From positions 1-64,000 of the forward strand of contig JBBECE010000038.1 of NCBI GenBank assembly GCA_040881985.1: a DNA stretch of 64,000 nt, in the 5' to 3' direction. Under the pieces are notes generated by a model. It worked only from the letters and a program-made list of their open reading frames with translations, was not told the DNA's origin and made no database searches. Shown one piece after another: positions 26,189-33,698 of the stretch. Within the stretch, counting starts at the first letter, position 1; every line of letters begins with the position of its first letter. Both the position numbers and the translations under genes were made by a program. The DNA is from JBBECE01 sp040881985. GTDB taxonomy: Bacteria > Pseudomonadota > Alphaproteobacteria > Rhizobiales > Devosiaceae.

Positions 26189-27231
26189 ATGCCCATTCGT
26201 ATTCCCGACCACCTACCCGCGCGGANNNNNNNNNNNNNNNNNNNNNNNNNNNNNNNNNNNNNNNNNNNNNNNNNNNNNNNNNNNNNNNNNNNNNNNNNNN
26301 NNNNNNNNNNNNNNNNNNNNNNNNNCCCGCGCGGACAACCCTCGAGGCCGAGGGCGTGATGGTCATGGATTCGACCCGCGCCGCCCGCCAGGACATCCGG
26401 CCGCTCGAAATCGGGCTCCTCAACCTGATGCCCAACAAGGAACGCACCGACACCCAGTTTGCGCGACTCGTCGGCGCCACCCCTTTGCAGGTCGAATTCA
26501 CCCTTGTCCGGATCACCGACCACAAGTCGAAAAACACTCCCGAGGCCTATCTCGACGCTTTCTATGAGACCTGGGAAAAGGTCCGCTCCCGCAAGTTCGA
26601 CGGTTTTATCGTCACCGGCGCCCCGATCGCCCACATCCCCTTCGAGGAAGTGCGCTACTGGCGCGAAATGGTCGACATCATGGACTGGACCCAGTCCCAC
26701 GTGCACCGCACCATGTTCATCTGCTGGGGCGTGCAGGCCGCGCTCTATCATTTCTATGGCATCGAGCGCCGCCGCCGTGCCGCCAAGGCCGTCGGCATTT
26801 TTCGCCATCGGGTGGTCCGGCCAGCCTCGCCCCTGCTGCGCGGCTTCTCCGACGACTTCGGCGTGCCGGTATCGCGCTACAACGATATCGACCCGGGGAC
26901 CCTTCCCGCCTCCGGCGCCCTCGAGGTGCTGATCGACTCCGGCGAGGTCGGCATTTGCATGCTCGAGGACCGCGCCCACCGCGCGGTCATGATGCTCAAC
27001 CATCTCGAATACGACGCCGACTCGCTCGCCGGCGAATATGCCCGCGACAGTCAGGCCGGCCTCGATCCGGCGCTGCCGGTCAACTATTACCCCGGCGACG
27101 ATCCCGCCCGCGCCCCGCTCAACTCCTGGCGCTCGCACGCCCATCTCTTGTTCCAGAACTGGATCAACGAGATCTACCAGACGACCCCGTTCGACATCCG
27201 GAAAATCGGCCTCGAAGAGACGCCCTATTAG
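26189..27231 (+). CDS. metA: Homoserine O-acyltransferase MetA (gap inside)
   Basis: The gene starts at ATG 26189 (MPIRIPDHLPAR) and is broken by 100 N. The 10 bases CCCGCGCGGA occur on both sides of the gap. Merging them gives a single in-frame 310-residue protein in which the nucleophile falls at Cys142 (MFICWG), the expected number for this family; His-Glu follow in NHLEYD. MetA activates homoserine with succinyl- or acetyl-CoA for methionine synthesis. Residue 111, which separates the two donor preferences (Gly for succinyl, Glu for acetyl), is Ala in GAPIAH, so the donor is unclear. Confidence 0.9.
26226..26325. other. Assembly gap (100 N)
   Basis: Exactly 100 undetermined bases join two contigs. 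Both flanks share CCCGCGCGGA (26216-26225 and 26326-26335). Translating across the overlap restores metA, so the placeholder length is probably not real and the true gap is minus 10 bases. Confidence 0.95.
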
Positions 27232-27434
27232 CCGGCCCACCTGTCCCCCTGCGAGAATCCCGGACTTGATACTTGATTTTTTCCCCAATTACGTCCATAT
27301 GAACCGCATTCGATTTTGCCTGCCTTGACGCACTGGCCGACAGGCCCCTCCCAAGACATCGCTAAATTCGGATAAGAGCTCGGGCGATGGTCGCTCGGGC
27401 AAAACGCGTTTCGCGTACTCAAAAGGAGGCCACA

Positions 27435-27644
27435 TTGGCCACAGGTACAGTTAAATTCTTCAACCACAATCGTGGCTTCGGTTTCATCCAGCCGACCGAC
27501 GGCGGCCCGGACGTTTTCGTTCATGCCACCGCCGTCGAGCGCGCCGGCATGCCGGCGCTGACCGAAGGGCAGAAGCTCAGCTACGAGGTCAAGGCCGACG
27601 AGCGTTCGGGCAAGACTTCGGCGGTCAATCTGCAGAACGCCTAG
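27435..27644 (+). CDS. Cold shock domain protein (CspA family)
   Basis: This is a 69-residue protein from TTG 27435 with AAGGAGG at 27423-27429; the product begins MATGTVKFFN as in most Csp proteins. The RNP1-like NRGFGFI and RNP2-like VFVHATAV motifs are intact. It binds single-stranded RNA and DNA and probably acts as an RNA chaperone. The 203 bp upstream form a long leader, common for csp genes whose mRNA folding is temperature-dependent. A terminator follows at 27666. Confidence 0.92.
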   Translation: MATGTVKFFNHNRGFGFIQPTDGGPDVFVHATAVERAGMPALTEGQKLSYEVKADERSGKTSAVNLQNA

Positions 27645-27665
27645 GCGTTCCGTCGAACCGGGATG

Positions 27666-27688
27666 CCCGGCGCCCTGCGCCGGGTTTT
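27666..27688 (+). terminator. Rho-independent terminator after the csp gene
   Basis: CCCGGCGC at 27666-27673 pairs perfectly with GCGCCGGG at 27677-27684 around a CCT loop, followed by TTTT. It is placed 21 bases after the csp stop and before rpsU, so the two genes are likely separate or attenuated units. Confidence 0.8.
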
Positions 27689-27719
27689 CCGTCACTGAGC
27701 GAATAAGAGGAGAGTTCCG

Positions 27720-27980
27720 CTGCACGTCATCGTCCGCGACAACAATGTCGACCAGGCCCTCCGGGTCCTGAAGAAGAAGCTGCAGCGCGAGGGTCTTTTC
27801 CGCGAAATGAAGCGCCGCCGCGCTTATGAGAAGCCTTCTGAAAAGAGGGCCCGCAAGGCGTCCGAGGCCGTCCGCCGGGCCCGCAAAGCCGCCCGCAAGC
27901 TGGCGCAGCGCGAGGGCCTTCTGCCGCCCACCAAGCCGCGCGTCCCCGCCACCGGCCCCCGCCGCCCCTTCCAGTCCTGA
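27720..27980 (+). CDS. rpsU: 30S ribosomal protein S21, CTG start
   Basis: An 86-residue frame reads HVIVRDNNVDQALRVLKKK, EGLFREMKRRRAYEKPSEKR and then a basic KAARKLAQREGLLPP tail, matching rhizobial S21. The first codon is CTG at 27720, placed behind the ribosome site AAGAGGAGAG; no ATG, GTG or TTG exists in frame at the right place. The next in-frame Met is in the EMKRRR segment, too late for a whole protein. S21 acts in initiation on the small subunit. csp-rpsU adjacency is common in this group. Confidence 0.88.
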   Translation: MHVIVRDNNVDQALRVLKKKLQREGLFREMKRRRAYEKPSEKRARKASEAVRRARKAARKLAQREGLLPPTKPRVPATGPRRPFQS

Positions 27981-28027
27981 ATCTCAACTAACCCAGCCCG
28001 TTCCCTCATTGCCCGCTTCATGCGGTC

Positions 28028-28180
28028 AATCCACTTCGTCGCGGCCCCGAAGCGCAAATCGCGCCACTTCGATGCCGCTCCGGCCGTTGGCCGGATGAAA
28101 AGCTCCAGTGGAGCATTTCAAGACGAGAAGGCCATAAGGCCTGTGGCCGAATGGCTAGAGCGATTTGAGCGGCGAAGGCC
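28028..28180. repeat. Dispersed palindromic repeat region
   Basis: The intergenic 284 bp between rpsU and the ycjX-like gene contain ATCCACTTCG...AAATCGCGCC (28028-28065) and GCGATTTGAGCGGCGAAGGCC (28160-28180). Both halves recur, joined directly, in the cysI-cysH spacer (35095-35159). Short palindromes lie between them (CCGGCC-GTT-GGCCGG, GCTCC-AGT-GGAGC, AGGCC-ATAA-GGCCT). It is best read as a genome-wide REP-like intergenic element. Confidence 0.6.
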
Positions 28181-28264
28181 GCCTCCGGGCTTTCGCTTTT
28201 GCGGGGGCACACTATCTTGTGCCTCATCGTCGGCCATGAGGGAGAAAAAAGCGCCAGACCCGCC

Positions 28265-29707
28265 ATGCCGAAACGCCCCACCACGCTCCTCGACGAGCTC
28301 GGCATCGCCGCCGGCAATGTCCTTGACGCCGCGACCGGGGTCTTTACCCCGACGCTCCGGCTCGGCGTCACCGGCCTGTCTCGCGCCGGCAAGACGATTT
28401 TCATCACCTCGCTCGTCAACAACCTGATCGAGGGCGGCCGCCTGCCGCTTTTCGCTCCGCTGGCCGAGGGCCGCCTGATCGCCGCCCGCCTCGCCGAGCA
28501 GCCGGACTCGGGCGTCCCGCGCTTTGCCTACGAGAAGCACCTCGCCGCGCTGCGCGCGCCAACACCCGCCTGGCCGGAATCGACCCGCCGCATTTCCCAG
28601 CTCCGCCTCGAGCTCCGCTACCAGTCCGCCCGCTGGCACGCCGGCTTCACCGGCCCGCAGACGCTCAACCTCGACATTGTCGACTATCCCGGCGAATGGC
28701 TCCTCGACCTGCCGCTCCTCGGCAAAACCTTCGCCGAATGGTCGGCCGAGGAATTCGCCGCCGCCACGGCCCCGCCCCGCGACAGGCTCGCCCGCCCCTG
28801 GCTCGCGATCACCCAATCGCTCGACGCGCTCGCCGAGGCGTCCGGGCCCGACGCCGAAATCCTCGCCCGCGCCTTCACCGAATATCTCCTGGCCTGCCGC
28901 GCCGACGAGCACGCGCTCTCGACACTGCCGCCCGGGCGCTTCCTGATGCCCGGCGATCTCGAAGGCTCCCCGGCGCTGACGTTTGCCCCGCTCCCGGCGC
29001 CGCAACACCCGGTCCGCTCATCGACGCTTTACGCCATGCTCGAGCGCCGCTTCGAGGCCTACAAGTCGCTCGTCGTGCGTCCCTTTTTCCGCGATCATTT
29101 CGCCCGGCTCGACCGCCAGATCGTCCTCGTCGATGCCCTCGCCGCGCTCAACGCCGGCCCGCGCGCCATGGCCGATCTCGAATCGGCGCTCGCCGAAATC
29201 CTGCGCGCCTTCCGCCCGGGCGGCGCCAACCTCCTGACCGGCATCTTCGCCCGACGCATCGACCGGATTCTGTTTGCCGCGACCAAGGCCGATCATCTGC
29301 ACCACACCGCCCACGACCGGCTGGAGAATATCCTCGACAAGCTCGTCGATGCTGCCGCCCGCCGCGCCAAATTCGCCGGTGCCGAGACCCGCAGTCTCGC
29401 GCTGGCCGCGATCCGCGCCACGACCGAGGGCACCGTCGATGAGGACGGCGAGACGCTCCCCTGCATTATCGGGGTCCCCCAAAAGGGCGAGGCGCTCGAC
29501 GGCGTGAACTATGACGGGACAACTCAGATCGCCTTTTATCCCGGCGACCTGCCCGATTTCCCCGGCCCGCTGTTCGACGCCGGCAAAACCACCTCCCTCA
29601 AATTTCTCCGCTTCAGCCCGCCCACCCGCGATCCGGCCACCCCCGGCCTGCCGCATATCCGCCTCGACCGGGGGCTCGAATTCCTGATCGGAGACCGCAT
29701 GCGATGA
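28265..29707 (+). CDS. YcjX-family P-loop GTPase-like protein
   Basis: This is a 480-residue protein with a Walker A motif in LGVTGLSRAGKTIFITSLVNN (about residues 36-50), then DIVDYPGEWLLDLPLL, VLVDALAALNAG and FAATKADHLH, which are YcjX/DUF463 family segments. YcjX is an inner-membrane-associated, stress-induced protein of poorly known role, usually encoded with YcjF. Here the stop overlaps the start of the YcjF-like gene by 4 bp (ATGA). Confidence 0.9.
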   Translation: MPKRPTTLLDELGIAAGNVLDAATGVFTPTLRLGVTGLSRAGKTIFITSLVNNLIEGGRLPLFAPLAEGRLIAARLAEQPDSGVPRFAYEKHLAALRAPTPAWPESTRRISQLRLELRYQSARWHAGFTGPQTLNLDIVDYPGEWLLDLPLLGKTFAEWSAEEFAAATAPPRDRLARPWLAITQSLDALAEASGPDAEILARAFTEYLLACRADEHALSTLPPGRFLMPGDLEGSPALTFAPLPAPQHPVRSSTLYAMLERRFEAYKSLVVRPFFRDHFARLDRQIVLVDALAALNAGPRAMADLESALAEILRAFRPGGANLLTGIFARRIDRILFAATKADHLHHTAHDRLENILDKLVDAAARRAKFAGAETRSLALAAIRATTEGTVDEDGETLPCIIGVPQKGEALDGVNYDGTTQIAFYPGDLPDFPGPLFDAGKTTSLKFLRFSPPTRDPATPGLPHIRLDRGLEFLIGDRMR

Positions 29708-30735
29708 GCCGCTCCCCGCGCCGTCATGCAGAAAAAGCCTCCCGCGGCCCCGCCGCCTTCGACCCCTCGAAAGCCGAGATAGAGGCGGCCCCGCCCGCCA
29801 CCTTCGCCGAGCCGGGCATGGCGCTGGTCGATCCCCTGACCCAAAGCGAGCTTCGCCCGCGCGCCAATCTCGTTGTCCGTGCTTTCTGGGGAGCGCTCGG
29901 GCTGCTCGTCTCTCTCGGCCTGGCGCTCGCCGCCGAGCGGTTCCTTGCCGATCTCTTCTCCCGCTACCAGGTGCTGGGCTGGGTCGGGCTTGGGCTCCTG
30001 GCGATCATGTCGCTGGCGCTCGCCGTCCTCATCGCCCGCGAGATCGTCGCCCTCCTGCGCTTGCGACAACTCGCCCGGTTGCAGGAAGCCGCCGCGCTCG
30101 CCTTCGCCGCCGACGAAATCAAGGCCGCCCGCGTCGTCGCCGCCGAGCTTTCCGAACTCTATGCCGGCCGCGCCGACCTTGCCCGCGCGCGGGCCCGCTT
30201 CGACGCCGACGCACCGAACGTCTTCGACGGCGCCGAGCTGATCCGCCTCGCCGAGCGCGACCTGATCGGCCCGCTCGACCTCAGGGCCCGGACGCTGATC
30301 GCGGTCTCGGCGCGGCGCATCTCGATCGTCACCGCGGTCTCGCCCCGCGCCCTCGTCGATCTGGCTTTTGTCGCTTTCGAATGCGTCCGCCTGTCGCGCA
30401 AGATCGCCCAGCTTTACGGCGGCCGGCCCGGCTTCTTTGGTTTCTGGCGGCTGGCACGCGCTATCCTCGGCCACCTGGCGATCACCGGCGGGGTTGCGCT
30501 CGGGGATTCGCTCGTCCAGCAATTGCTCGGTCATGGCCTGGCGGCGCGCCTTTCCGCCCGGCTCGGCGAGGGAATCATCAACGGACTGATGACGGTCCGC
30601 GTCGGCATCGCCGCCATGCGCACCATCCGCCCCATGCCGTTCCTGACCCGCAATCCGCCAAATGTCGTCGAATTCATGGTCGAGCTGGCGAAGTTCACTG
30701 CTGCGAAAGAGGAGCCGCCCGCCCCTACTCCCTGA
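29704..30735 (+). CDS. YcjF-family membrane protein (TIGR01620/DUF697)
   Basis: This is a 343-residue protein with two helices at about 58-105 (AFWGALGLLVSLGLALAAE and LGLLAIMSLALAVLIAREIV), an alpha-helical middle and a C-terminal DUF697 region ending in TRNPPNVVEF. It is the usual partner of YcjX, with translational coupling through the ATGA overlap. The role is unknown, possibly envelope stress. Its 3' end overlaps the converging LysE gene by 11 bp. Confidence 0.88.
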   Translation: MSRSPRRHAEKASRGPAAFDPSKAEIEAAPPATFAEPGMALVDPLTQSELRPRANLVVRAFWGALGLLVSLGLALAAERFLADLFSRYQVLGWVGLGLLAIMSLALAVLIAREIVALLRLRQLARLQEAAALAFAADEIKAARVVAAELSELYAGRADLARARARFDADAPNVFDGAELIRLAERDLIGPLDLRARTLIAVSARRISIVTAVSPRALVDLAFVAFECVRLSRKIAQLYGGRPGFFGFWRLARAILGHLAITGGVALGDSLVQQLLGHGLAARLSARLGEGIINGLMTVRVGIAAMRTIRPMPFLTRNPPNVVEFMVELAKFTAAKEEPPAPTP

Positions 30736-31351
30736 CCACGATATACGCCGCAGCGCTCGCCATCGCCGCCGCCGCGCCGCGATTCAAGAGCCGCACCCGC
30801 CGCGGATTGGAGAGAAACCGCCGAGCCCGCGCCGCCAGCGCGATATAGGGGATGCAGACCGAGTAGAGGACGATCACCGTCAACACGATCAGCACCGCGT
30901 ATCGCTCCGGCGTCACCGAATGGAGATCGACGACCGTCGGCAGCAATGCGAGATAGAAGATGATCGTCTTCGGATTGCCGAGGGTCAGCGAAAATCCCGC
31001 CACGAGCGTCGACAGCGGCCCGCGCTCCGTCCGCGCCTTCATGTTGGCCGGATCGACCCCCGCCCGCCAAAAAGTCCAGGCAAGCCAGAACAGATACGCC
31101 GCCCCGGCATATTTGATCAGCGCGAAAACGCCCGAAAAAAGTTGCGCCACCGCCGCGAGCCCGAACACCGCCAGCGCCAGATAGACGAGATCGCCGCAAA
31201 CGATCCCGGTGACGAAGAGCAGCGCCGGGCGAAACCCCGCCCCGAGCGCCGTGCCGACGCTTCCCGCGATCCCCGGCCCGGGAATGGCGCAGGCGATGCC
31301 CAGCGCGATCGCATAGGGGAGAAAGTCAAGCGGGTTCACGGGGCGGGACAC
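30725..31351 (-). CDS. LysE/RhtB-family exporter
   Basis: This is a 208-residue integral membrane protein with about six helices and the family pattern AIALGIACAIPGPGIA near the start and GFSLTLGNPKTIIFYLALLP mid-protein. LysE/RhtB proteins export amino acids or related small molecules. The start used is GTG 31351; a second GTG four codons on (VNPLDFLP) is equally possible. No LysG-type regulator is adjacent. Confidence 0.85.
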   Translation of the reverse strand: MSRPVNPLDFLPYAIALGIACAIPGPGIAGSVGTALGAGFRPALLFVTGIVCGDLVYLALAVFGLAAVAQLFSGVFALIKYAGAAYLFWLAWTFWRAGVDPANMKARTERGPLSTLVAGFSLTLGNPKTIIFYLALLPTVVDLHSVTPERYAVLIVLTVIVLYSVCIPYIALAARARRFLSNPRRVRLLNRGAAAAMASAAAYIVVRE

Positions 31352-31459
31352 CTAGCGGGGCGCGGGTTCTAGCATACCGTCGCGGCGCCGCCCATTCCCG
31401 CCGGTTTGTCTCCCGCCGGCTTTTTTCCTATGCCTTATGCGGAAAACAGGGGCCGTGCG

Positions 31460-31915
31460 ATGAAAGAACCCGAGTTCAATAGAGCCGATCTGCTCTCGGT
31501 GATGCGCGCCAGCCGTCACGCCGTCGTCGCCAGCGTCGATCCCTCCGGCGCGCCCGTCGCGGCGGTTGTCGGGATCGCGATTTCCGACGCCTTCACGTTG
31601 GTGTTCGATACGCTCGACAAGACCCGCAAGCACGCCAATCTGGAACGCGATCCGCGCGTCGGCGCGGTCTTTACCGGGCCGGGCGAACAGACCGTCCAGA
31701 TCGAGGGTGTCGCGCGTTTGCTCAATCCCGTGCTTGCCGAGGATGCCGCGTTGCGGGAAGTCTATTTCGCCGCCTTCCCCGACGGTCGCAAGCGCTTGGC
31801 CTGGAAGGGTCTCGTCCATTGGGCGATCCGGCCGCTGACAGCTCGCCACACCAGCTACGAGGGCGGCGAACGCGTCACCGAGTTTGCCTGGGACGCGGCG
31901 GGCCGCCGGCGCTAG
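31460..31915 (+). CDS. Pyridoxamine 5'-phosphate oxidase-like FMN protein
   Basis: This is a 151-residue protein from ATG 31460. The split-barrel pattern is seen in HAVVASVDPSGAPVAAVVG, FDTLDKTRKHANLERDPRVG and VQIEGVARLL, typical of small PNPOx/pyridoxamine-oxidase-like flavoproteins, many of which bind FMN or F420 and have unknown substrates. It is divergent from the LysE gene and overlaps the converging SRPBCC gene by 4 bp. Confidence 0.82.
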   Translation: MKEPEFNRADLLSVMRASRHAVVASVDPSGAPVAAVVGIAISDAFTLVFDTLDKTRKHANLERDPRVGAVFTGPGEQTVQIEGVARLLNPVLAEDAALREVYFAAFPDGRKRLAWKGLVHWAIRPLTARHTSYEGGERVTEFAWDAAGRRR

Positions 31916-32286
31916 CTCGCGTTCATCGGCGCCCAGTAATAATCCCGCCAGCCCTCGGCCAGCGCCGCCTCGTCGTCGTCTGGATGACCGGCCTGATCGA
32001 AGGTCAGCCGCGTCCCCTTGCCGTCTTTGGCGAGCTCGAAGCGGACGATCGAATAGACGCCCTTCGGCCAGTAGTTCGCCCGCCAGGCCTGCACCACCCG
32101 CTTGTTCGGCACGAGCTCGATCGTGAACCCGGTCATGTCCCCGTCGAACAGCGAAATCGCCCCGCCGGGCCTGACCGAAATCCTGGCCTTGCCGCCGCTC
32201 AGTGCGGCGAACTTCTTGGCGTCGGTCAGCATCTCGTAAACCGCCTTCGGGGTCTTGTTGACGCTCACCACCTGATGGATGGACAT
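31912..32286 (-). CDS. SRPBCC/AHSA1-like protein
   Basis: This is a 124-residue protein with a strong ribosome site (AGGGGGAGAGGG) before ATG 32286. The order HQVVSVNKTPKAVYEMLTD, GGAISLFDGDMTGF and FDQAGHPDDDEAALAEGW, with a final WAP, fits activator-of-Hsp90-ATPase-like SRPBCC proteins. It is the last gene of the sulfur and electron-transfer run, 12 bp after the ferredoxin. Its role there is unknown. Confidence 0.82.
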   Translation of the reverse strand: MSIHQVVSVNKTPKAVYEMLTDAKKFAALSGGKARISVRPGGAISLFDGDMTGFTIELVPNKRVVQAWRANYWPKGVYSIVRFELAKDGKGTRLTFDQAGHPDDDEAALAEGWRDYYWAPMNAS

Positions 32287-32298
32287 TGCCCTCTCCCC

Positions 32299-32628
32299 CT
32301 ACGCCGCCGCTTCCTTGACGAGGCTCGACGCCGGCAGCTTGACCCGCAACCCGTCAAGCGCCTCGCTCATCAATATCTGGCAGGAAAGCCGCGAGTGGAT
32401 CGTGGTGTCGGGCACCGTGTCGAGCATGTCCTCTTCCTCGGGGCTCGCCTTGGCGAGCCGGCCCTGCCATTCCTCGTCGACATAGACGTGACAGGTGGCG
32501 CAGGCGCAGGCGCCCCCGCACTCGGCCTTGATCGGCAGGTCCCAGTCGCGGATGACCTCCATCACCCGCCAGCCCTCGAGCGCCTCGAGTTCGCGCAGCT
32601 CGCCACCCAGCTCGACATAGAGCTTCAC
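32299..32628 (-). CDS. [2Fe-2S] ferredoxin, adrenodoxin/FdVI type
   Basis: This is a 109-residue protein carrying the cluster ligands in AECGGACACATC (C-x5-C-x2-C) and a fourth Cys in RLSCQI, the vertebrate-type arrangement. An acidic helix (PEEEDMLDT) near the cluster is the usual docking surface. It overlaps the upstream ferredoxin reductase stop by 4 bp. Inferred role: pass electrons from the reductase to sulfite reductase CysI encoded in the same run. Confidence 0.92.
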   Translation of the reverse strand: MKLYVELGGELRELEALEGWRVMEVIRDWDLPIKAECGGACACATCHVYVDEEWQGRLAKASPEEEDMLDTVPDTTIHSRLSCQILMSEALDGLRVKLPASSLVKEAAA

Positions 32629-33659
32629 GAGGCGACCCCCAGCTTCTTGTGCAGCGAGGTCGACGACGTCGTGTACTGGAAGACGATTTTCTGTTCCGGA
32701 TGGACGATTCTGATCGCCGCCTGCGCCATCAGCGCCGCCTCATGGAAGCCGCAGAGAATGAGCTTCAGCTTCCCCGGATAGGTATTGATGTCCCCGATCG
32801 CGAAAATCCCCGGCTCCGAGGTCTCGAACCTCGCGGTGTCGACCGGGATCAAGTCTTCGGTGAGATTGATCCCCCAGTCGGCGACCGGCCCGAGTTTCAT
32901 CGTCAGCCCGAAGAACGGCAACAGGCGCGTCGCCGGCAACAGCTTCTCGCCGCCCTCGGCGTTGAGCCTCACCGCGCTCAGGTCCCCGCCCGCGCCCTCG
33001 AGCCCCGTAATCTGCCCGATCTCAAGCCTGACCTTCCCCGCCGCGACCAGCGCCCGCATCTTGTTGACCGAGTCGGGCGCCGCCCGGAACTGGTCGCGCC
33101 GATGCACCAGGGTCAGCGATTTGGCGACCGGCTCGAGGTTTAGCGTCCAGTCGAGCGCCGAATCCCCGCCCCCGACAATGACAATGTTGTGGCCGCGAAA
33201 TTCCTCGATCCGCCGCACCGCATAGAAGACCGAGCTGTCCTCATAGGCCTCGATCCCCGCGATCGGCGGCCGCTTCGGCTGGAACGAGCCGCCGCCCGCC
33301 GCGATCACCACCACCTTGGCGCGGAAAATCTCGCCCTCGTCGGTCCTCACGAGGAACGCGCCGTCGGCCTGCCGCTCGAGCCCCGTCACCATCCGCGAGA
33401 AATGGAATTCCGGCTCGAACGGCTTGATCTGGCCCATGAGCTTTTCGGTCAGCTCCGCCCCGGTGATCACCGGACAGGCGGGAATGTCGTAGATCGGCTT
33501 TTCCGGATAGAGCTCGGCGCATTGCCCGCCCGCCCGGTCGAGAATGTCGATCAGGTGGCAGCGCAAATCCAGCAGCCCAAGCTCGAACACCGCGAACAGG
33601 CCGACGGGTCCCGCGCCGATAATCACCACATCCGTCAGCGTCTCATTCTTCATCAGCAT
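32625..33659 (-). CDS. Ferredoxin-NADP+ reductase, thioredoxin-reductase-like type
   Basis: This is a 344-residue flavoprotein with an FAD dinucleotide motif VVIIGAGPVGLFAVFELG, a second GGGDSALDW motif for NAD(P)H, and TSEPGIFAIGDI. There is no redox CxxC pair, which separates it from thioredoxin reductase and matches the YumC/Rhodopseudomonas-type FNR. It precedes and overlaps the ferredoxin gene and lies 39 bp after cysH-DUF934. It would supply electrons to the sulfite reductase, since no cysJ flavoprotein is present. Confidence 0.92.
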   Translation of the reverse strand: MLMKNETLTDVVIIGAGPVGLFAVFELGLLDLRCHLIDILDRAGGQCAELYPEKPIYDIPACPVITGAELTEKLMGQIKPFEPEFHFSRMVTGLERQADGAFLVRTDEGEIFRAKVVVIAAGGGSFQPKRPPIAGIEAYEDSSVFYAVRRIEEFRGHNIVIVGGGDSALDWTLNLEPVAKSLTLVHRRDQFRAAPDSVNKMRALVAAGKVRLEIGQITGLEGAGGDLSAVRLNAEGGEKLLPATRLLPFFGLTMKLGPVADWGINLTEDLIPVDTARFETSEPGIFAIGDINTYPGKLKLILCGFHEAALMAQAAIRIVHPEQKIVFQYTTSSTSLHKKLGVAS

Positions 33660-33698
33660 CGGAGGTATCTTTGATTGGGATCGGCTGCAACCGCGGAA

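Noticed and set aside
28141..28220. tRNA-like string TGGCCGAATGGCTAGAG
   Set aside because: It recalls the D-arm of Leu/Ser tRNAs, but no matching acceptor stem, anticodon arm or T-loop (GTTCRANYC) follows, and it overlaps the dispersed repeat.
31400..31426. Terminator-like GCCGG...CCGGC followed by TTTTTT
   Set aside because: It lies upstream of both divergent genes (LysE on minus, PNPOx-like on plus), so it cannot end either transcript; the stem is only 5 bp with an 11-base loop.
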